From the NCBI GenBank assembly GCA_052148715.1, contig JBKQHQ010000023.1, positions 1 through 19,997 on the forward strand: 19,997 nt of DNA. Direction: 5' to 3'. Position 1 is the first letter of the stretch, and every line of letters begins with the position of its first letter. Source of the DNA: JBKQHQ01 sp052148715 (GTDB lineage: Bacteria > Pseudomonadota > Alphaproteobacteria > Rhizobiales > Xanthobacteraceae). The notes beneath the pieces are model-generated. The model made no database searches, was not told the DNA's origin, and worked only from the letters and a program-made list of their open reading frames with translations. Shown here one piece after another: positions 15,522 to 19,997 of this stretch. The position numbers were made by a program, and so were the translations under genes.

Positions 15522-15739
15522 ATGGCAGCGAAGCGGAAGTTAGCGCGCAAGGCGGAGGCGGCATTCGGCCATCCGGCATCCTGAGCCGGGTCAATCTCGA
15601 TGGTTGCCGGGCGTTGAGGCTGCTCGCAATCGAACGCGACACGAGCTTGCAGACCTTGGCGATCGAGGCCTTCAATGATCTGCTGGCGAAGCACGGCAAG
15701 CGGCCGGTCGTGAGTGGGCCATTGCGCGACGAGGGGTAA
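15522..15739 (+). pseudogene. Ribbon-helix-helix-type protein, apparent frameshift
   Basis: The C-terminal frame (to the TAA at 15737-15739) encodes RVNLDGCRALRLLAIERDTS then LQTLAIEAFNDLLAKHGKRP, a typical ribbon-helix-helix DNA-binding domain of the antitoxin or regulator type. A well-spaced GGAGG (15508-15512) points to the ATG at 15522. That frame encodes MAAKRKLARKAEAAFGHPAS, a typical basic N-terminus, but stops at 15582-15584. The two halves are in different frames, and a one-base deletion before 15584 would explain this. The alternative is a start at 15485 or 15506 in the second frame (84 or 77 aa), with an unusual Gly/Ser-rich N-terminus. No toxin gene is adjacent. Confidence 0.65.
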
Positions 15740-15795
15740 GGCTGTCACATCACTCAGCCCAAGTCTCGGCCGTCCAGAACACGCAGCACTTCACC

Positions 15796-16027
15796 GGCAA
15801 CGTTTCGTCAATAAATAGCATGCACCAAACGTGAACAATCGTCGTCGAACGCGCTCCTAAATCTCTTATTTTCCTGGATTGTCCGAGTTAGGCGTATCGC
15901 TCATAACGGTCTGGTTGAAGTTTGGAGTCCTCCCGGACCCACCACGCAGACTCCTGGAAGGAAGGCTTCTTCGGCCGGCGCGCGAAACGACGCGACACTC
16001 GGCCCGGTTCGGCAGAGAAGCGCAGTG
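15796..16027. repeat. 232-bp direct repeat, copy B
   Basis: The partner of 12587-12818, in the same orientation and of identical length, offset by 3209 bases. It is more diverged: one of the CCAAACGTGA motifs is degraded, and the tRNA T-arm carries mismatches. The last 60 bases, including GCGAAACGACGCGACACTCG, are almost identical to copy A. Conservation past the tRNA end suggests this part is the original chromosomal flank. Confidence 0.85.
15900..15944 (+). pseudogene. Degenerate 3' half of a CAU tRNA
   Basis: This is the same 45-base tRNA fragment as in copy A, beginning with CTCATAACGGTC and ending in an encoded CCA. The T-arm here is GAAGT-TTGGAGT-CCTCC, with broken pairs, and the acceptor strand is CGGACCC. 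As in copy A, the 5' half is replaced by unrelated sequence that copy A also shares. It is therefore a decayed duplicate, not a working tRNA. Confidence 0.8.
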
Positions 16028-16361
16028 CAATACACGTCAAGCAATCGATAGGCACGCTGGCGCACGAAGAAGTATGCTTTACGTCCATCTTCGAGGAGAC
16101 GCCGTGGTCGAACTTCTTGCCCCACTGGAGACATCACGACGAATTCAGTGGTGGTATTAGGGTGCGCTTCCAGCGTCCTGGACGTTCCAAGCCCCTATGC
16201 GCCGACGTCTTTTTGTTTCGCGATGTTTCTGCTGGCCGCAGCAGCAACGTGCCGTAACACACTCAGGCTGCTCCAGTAAGCTTTCGTTCACGCACGAGCG
16301 CTTTCCTTGGCCTGCAAATTCCATCTGTGTCGGCAACCAGTATGAACGACAGGAGAGCACC
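16028..16361. other. Intergenic region upstream of Ser-rich gene
   Basis: About 330 bases with no supported gene. Open frames on either strand extend from the repeat and from the gene downstream. The promoter of the 16362 gene is presumably here, but I cannot point to convincing -35 and -10 boxes. Confidence 0.45.
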
Positions 16362-16904
16362 ATGACGTCGATCAGTTCTGTTACCCAACAATTCCAGTCG
16401 CCGCTGGCGCGGCTGCAGAGCGAGCTGCAGTCTGAGGTCTCGGCGGGCACGATCAGCTCCTCGGACGAGAGTGCTCTGAGCAGTGCGCTCACCGACATCG
16501 ATACGTCGCTGAAGAACGATGCCACATCTGCCTCCGGCAGTTCAGAGCCGCCGTCGCCCTCCGACATCTCGTCGAAGATCAACGACCTGATCCAGCAGGA
16601 AGTCAGCAACGGCAAGCTCACCGACAGTCAGGCCAGCGAGCTGCAAAACGTGTTTGCCAACGCGCTGCCGCAGGGTGGTCCGGGTGGCCCGTTCGGTTCG
16701 GGGCAGTCGGCGAGCAGCAATACCAGCTCCAGCCCCGACGGCTCGTCGTCCTCATCATCGTCGGGCTCGTCGAGCGATCAGGTTCTGCAGGACTTCCTGA
16801 AATTGCTCCGCGACTCGCAAAACAGTTCATCGAGCTACAGCGCCAGCGGCGACAGCGCAAGCCAGAGTCAGAGCCTGTCGCTGCTGCTCAACGTCCAGAC
16901 TTGA
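16362..16904 (+). CDS. Serine-rich hypothetical protein with two internal repeats
   Basis: A 180-aa protein of unknown family. The ATG at 16362 is preferred to 16197 because AGGAGAG lies just upstream and because protein-like sequence starts at MTSISSVTQQFQSPLARLQ. Two similar helical segments are visible: residues about 19-47 (LQSEVSAGTISSSDESALSS) and 75-103 (IQQEVSNGKLTDSQASELQN). Each has a short loop followed by an acidic Ser/Asp start of a second helix, reminiscent of EF-hand-like pairs but without a clear Ca-binding set. A Gly/Pro and then Ser-only linker (104-139) leads to a final helix, DQVLQDFLKLLRDS. No signal peptide is seen. Similar Ser-rich proteins occur in Bradyrhizobium. The stop is followed by a small GACGGC/GCCGTC hairpin. 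Confidence 0.75.
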   Translation: MTSISSVTQQFQSPLARLQSELQSEVSAGTISSSDESALSSALTDIDTSLKNDATSASGSSEPPSPSDISSKINDLIQQEVSNGKLTDSQASELQNVFANALPQGGPGGPFGSGQSASSNTSSSPDGSSSSSSSGSSSDQVLQDFLKLLRDSQNSSSSYSASGDSASQSQSLSLLLNVQT

Positions 16905-17139
16905 CGGCGGGCTGCCGTCATGGCGCCGGCGCGTGCACCGCCCCCGAGCACGTCCCGGCGCCACCCCACGTCACTTTGCCGGCCCTCACAGAGTTCCGGA
17001 CGGCGGCGGCTCGAGGATGCGGCGCTGATCCGGCGACAAGCTCTTGTGGACCGCGCGGAACGGCTTGAGCGTCGTCGCAGGAGCCGCTCGGGCATCTCTG
17101 TATTCCCAATGCGCCGCGCGATCACCGTTGAGGGATACG

Positions 17140-17467
17140 ATGAACAAGAGAAGTTGTGATCCGCAGGACATGGAAGTGGGTCGTCGCATTCGCGCCCGTC
17201 GGCTCGCCAAGGATACGTCGCAAACCGATCTCGCGACCCAGCTCGTTGAAGCGTATCGCCGAGATTCTCGACGCTCCGATCACGTATTTTTATTCAGTAT
17301 CGGACCAACCGGCCTCCAAGACCGCTGACATCCTCGGTTTCGTGGACAACGCGCGGACGCTGCGGCTGATTCGGGCCTACTCCCGTATCGAGAACCCACA
17401 GCTGCAGCAGGCGCTGCTGGAGCTGACCGAGCGAATCGCCGGTGAAGCCGTAGGAGTAGATTGGTAA
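17140..17467 (+). pseudogene. XRE-type regulator with internal deletion
   Basis: The gene starts at the ATG 17140 after GAGGG with MNKRSCDPQDMEVGRRIRAR, then KDTSQTDLATQL, the first part of an XRE helix-turn-helix. At about 17244 the coherent frame jumps. From there, frame +2 continues LKRIAEILDAPITYFYSVSD and a helical C-terminal region to the TAA at 17465-17467, ending QALLELTERIAGEAVGVDW. About 20 residues normally between these parts, which include the recognition helix, are missing, and the frame is lost. The arrangement matches rhizobial XRE regulators with a C-terminal helical domain. It cannot make a working repressor, unless a separate shorter product is used. Confidence 0.8.
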
Positions 17468-17658
17468 CCTACCATGGCGCCTTTCACCGACCCTCATAGT
17501 CCGCCGAATGCTCCTCGGCGAGACCGAGAAATAAGTAGAACTCGCAGGCGCGCGAGGGTGCAGCGGCATCCGCGTAGCGGCGCCGCACGAGCCCGCCAGA
17601 AACAATCCGAAACAAAAAACCGGGGTTTTTCCCCAGATTATAGGCTAGACGCGTGGCG

Positions 17659-18372
17659 ATGAACCGCTCGCCGCACGTCCTTCTGGTCGAGGATGATCGC
17701 GAGATCAGCACCCTGGTCGCGCGCTTCCTGCGCGCCAACGACGTGCGCGTCTCGGCGGTGGCAGACGGACGCCAGCTTGATGGCGCGCTTCGCAACGGCC
17801 GCATCGATTTGGTCGTGCTCGACCTCATGCTGCCGGGCGAAGACGGCCTCAGCCTGTGCCGGCGCCTGCGCTCGACGTCCGATTTGCCGGTGATCATGCT
17901 GAGCGCCAAGGCGGAGGAGATTGATCGCATCGTTGGCCTGGAGATCGGTGCCGACGATTATCTGACGAAGCCGTTCAACCCGCGCGAACTGCTCGCGCGC
18001 ATCCGCGCTGTGCTGCGGCGGGGCGAGGGGAGGGCGGCAACGACATTGACCGCGTCGGCGTTCCTGTTCGACGGCTGGCGGCTCGATCCGAACGGGCGCA
18101 AGCTGCATAATCCGCAGGGCGTGCGCGTGGTGCTAACCGGTGCCGAGTTCGATCTGCTGGTGGTGTTCTGCGAACGCCCGCGCCGCATCCTGTCGCGCGA
18201 CCAGTTGATCGATTTGACTAAGGGTCGCGCGGCCTCCCCGTTCGAGCGCAGCATCGACGTGCTGGTGAGCCGGTTGCGGCAGAAGATGGAGAAGGACCCG
18301 CGCGAGCCGATGCTGATCCAGACCATCCGGTCGGGCGGATATCTGTTCTCGCCCGAGGTCGACGCTGCATGA
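17659..18372 (+). CDS. OmpR-family response regulator
   Basis: A two-domain transcription regulator. The receiver domain has the acidic pair in LLVEDD (residues 12-13 from this start), the phosphoacceptor Asp in VVLDLMLP (Asp55), Ser in MLSAK (82) and Lys in LTKPF (104). The C-terminal half is a winged helix typical of OmpR/PhoB, with TGAEFDLLVVF, RSIDVLVSRLRQKM and TIRSGGYLF. The histidine kinase gene follows with a 4-bp ATGA overlap, so the two form a cognate pair. The ATG at 17659 is used; a GTG two codons earlier (17653) is equally possible. An in-frame start further upstream is not seen. The regulated genes and the signal are not evident. Confidence 0.95.
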   Translation: MNRSPHVLLVEDDREISTLVARFLRANDVRVSAVADGRQLDGALRNGRIDLVVLDLMLPGEDGLSLCRRLRSTSDLPVIMLSAKAEEIDRIVGLEIGADDYLTKPFNPRELLARIRAVLRRGEGRAATTLTASAFLFDGWRLDPNGRKLHNPQGVRVVLTGAEFDLLVVFCERPRRILSRDQLIDLTKGRAASPFERSIDVLVSRLRQKMEKDPREPMLIQTIRSGGYLFSPEVDAA

Positions 18373-19742
18373 GGCGCGGATGGCGCAGACTGCTGCCGCA
18401 GCGCATCGGCGGCCAGATCACGGTCCTGGTGGTGACCGCGCTCGCCATCGCCAACCTGGCGACCGCCGTCACGGTGTTCCTGCTCAATCCGCATCCGAGC
18501 TTCCTCAACTCGCCCTTTGCGGCCATGACCAAGCTCGCCGTGGTGGCGAAGCTGATTGACGCCGCGCCGCCGCAAACGCGCGCCGCGATCCTGGATGCCG
18601 CCCGCGCGAGCCTGCCGGAGCTGAGCGAAGCGCGCTCCGCGGCGGCGCCCGACCAGCCGGCGCCAAGCGACCCGATGTCGAAGGATCTGCAGGTCGAGCT
18701 CGGCGACCGCTTCGCCGTGCTGGCCTCCCGCTCGCCCGCGGACGCGGGCCAGCACTATCCCACACGGGTGTCGATCTGGTTGCCCGACGGCAGCGTCCTG
18801 TCGACGCCGCTGCCCGAGTTCCGCCGTGGTCCCGGCGGCCCGACCTTGAACCTAATCGGAACGCTGCTGTTCCTCGCTATCGCCTTCGCGCTGCTCTTGG
18901 TGTGGGCCGCCCGTGCCCTTGCCGCCCCGTTGACGCGTTTTGCCGACGCCGCGGAGCGGTTCAAGGTGGAAACCTCCGATCCGCCGCTCGCCGAGCGTGG
19001 TCCGCTCGAGGTGCGCCGCGCCGCCGCCGCCTTGAACGACATGCGAGCGCGCATCCGGCGGTTGGTCGACGACCGCACGCGGATGCTCGCCGCTGTCAGC
19101 CACGATCTACGCACGCCGATCACGCGGCTGCGCCTGCGCGCCGAGGAAATCGAGCAGGAGCCCCTCCGCCGGCAGGTCGTCCGCGACCTCGAAACGATGC
19201 AAGCCATGGTGCAGTCGGCGCTGGCGTTCCTGCGCGACCAGACCACGCCGGCGCATCGGTTGGTCGTCGATTTGCCGGCCCTGATGCAGACCGTCTGTGA
19301 CGACTTCGGCGATGTCGGCTGCGAGATCGGGTTCGTCGGGCCTGCGCATCTCCATCTGGAATGCGATCCCGATCGACTGACCCGTGCGGTCAGCAACCTG
19401 ATCGACAATGCGCTCAAGTTCGGCACCGTGGTCACGGTGCGCCTGCACAAGGCGAGCGCTGGCGAGGTCGCCATCGACGTGGAGGACGACGGTCCGGGCA
19501 TTCCGGAGCCGGAAAAGGAGCGCGTGCTCGAGCCGTTCCATCGCGGTGATGCGGCGCGCGGACTGAACGAGCGCGACAGCTTCGGCCTCGGCCTGTCGAT
19601 CGCGCGCGCCATCGCCGAGTCGCAAGGCGGGACGCTGGCCTTGCTTGACCGCGAACCGTCCGGCCTGGTGGCGCGCTTGTTGCTACCGGCCGGGAACCAA
19701 GCGGCCGTCCCCGCGACGATCGAATCGAAACTGACGTCGTAA
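18369..19742 (+). CDS. EnvZ-like sensor histidine kinase
   Basis: A 457-aa inner-membrane kinase. Transmembrane helices lie at about 17-39 and 160-183 and bracket a periplasmic sensor loop of about 120 residues. A HAMP linker follows (ALAAPLTRFADAAERF). The H-box is AAVSHDLRTPITRLRLRAE, with phospho-accepting His245. The ATPase domain shows the N-box NLIDNALKFG (343-352), G1 DDGPGIP (373-379), F-box PFHRG and G2 GLGLSIA (406-412). It autophosphorylates at His245 and passes phosphate to the regulator encoded just upstream. All key residues are present. The Pro/Ala-rich periplasmic loop does not resemble a known ligand domain, so the signal is unknown. Confidence 0.95.
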   Translation: MRRGWRRLLPQRIGGQITVLVVTALAIANLATAVTVFLLNPHPSFLNSPFAAMTKLAVVAKLIDAAPPQTRAAILDAARASLPELSEARSAAAPDQPAPSDPMSKDLQVELGDRFAVLASRSPADAGQHYPTRVSIWLPDGSVLSTPLPEFRRGPGGPTLNLIGTLLFLAIAFALLLVWAARALAAPLTRFADAAERFKVETSDPPLAERGPLEVRRAAAALNDMRARIRRLVDDRTRMLAAVSHDLRTPITRLRLRAEEIEQEPLRRQVVRDLETMQAMVQSALAFLRDQTTPAHRLVVDLPALMQTVCDDFGDVGCEIGFVGPAHLHLECDPDRLTRAVSNLIDNALKFGTVVTVRLHKASAGEVAIDVEDDGPGIPEPEKERVLEPFHRGDAARGLNERDSFGLGLSIARAIAESQGGTLALLDREPSGLVARLLLPAGNQAAVPATIESKLTS

Positions 19743-19997
19743 CAAGCGGCTGACAAGTGAGCTCGCACGCGAAAGCTGAGTTTATCGCCTGCGTTGCCAT
19801 TGCAAGCTACAGCCGGCGGGGTTCTGACCGAAGCTTGCGTGGTTGAGGTCAGGACCTCTGTGCTGTTGGCCGCCCCACTTGCCGCGGCGCCCCCCTCGAG
19901 CGCTGAAAGTAGATCAACGATTTGTCGACGCTCTCCATCATCAGGCGGTTGCCGTGTCGGGGGCTTGGGCGACATGAAGAAGCCGTTCGGCTCGACG
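19743..19997. other. Intergenic end of window
   Basis: No supported gene. A minus-strand frame covers the whole region and continues through the kinase gene, but it is a GC-driven shadow. An ATG at 19975 begins a frame that runs off the window, and too little is visible to judge it. I see no terminator after the kinase gene. Confidence 0.45.

Noticed and set aside
12587..16027. A CRISPR array was considered because of the repeated sequence
   Set aside because: There are only two long copies 3.2 kb apart with genes between them, not short regularly spaced repeats. No cas gene is present.
15888..16137. Two minus-strand frames across repeat copy B
   Set aside because: They are antisense to the tRNA fragment, and differ from copy A by frame-breaking changes, so coding is not conserved.
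18755..19975. A 406-aa minus-strand frame
   Set aside because: It lies opposite the histidine kinase gene, whose motifs are all intact. High GC keeps the opposite frame open.

Overview
The window looks like chromosomal DNA of a GC-rich alphaproteobacterium, most likely Bradyrhizobium or a close Nitrobacteraceae relative. This rests on protein style only: a short Mod/Res-linked integrase of a type common there, an IS66 element with rhizobial features, several tiny lineage-type hypothetical genes, and an EnvZ/OmpR-like pair. No database search was possible, so all family names come from recognition of motifs.

Layout. Positions 1-118 are a perfect palindrome at the very edge. A short tyrosine recombinase gene (325-945, minus) follows. 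Next comes a compact plus-strand operon (1524-3407): a DUF429 RNase H-fold-like protein, an 83-aa protein and a 305-aa protein, joined by overlapping stop and start codons. A transposase relic (about 3413-3508) and an orphan 141-aa gene follow. From 4461 to about 7082 lies an IS66-family element on the minus strand, with a small passenger gene, tnpC, tnpB and a tnpA lacking its 5' end. Its broken left side abuts a type III-like restriction-modification operon transcribed leftwards from 12181: res, a 98-aa-class small gene, then mod. The mod gene is cut at about 7081 and runs out of frame into tnpA.

From 12587 to 16027 the window holds two equal-length (232 bp) direct repeats, each containing the 3' half of a CAU-anticodon tRNA without its 5' half. 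They bracket about 3 kb of small genes. These look like remnants of integration sites at a tRNA gene. The stretch 12182-13495 is otherwise gene-poor and holds a DUF3761 relic.

The right part (16362-19742) looks more like core genome: a serine-rich 180-aa protein, a decayed XRE-type regulator, and a response regulator/histidine kinase pair with a 4-bp overlap.

Overall this is an accessory region of mobile and defence genes, partly decayed. The most promising little-described system is the three-gene DUF429 operon. The res-small-mod operon with its disrupted methyltransferase is the second.
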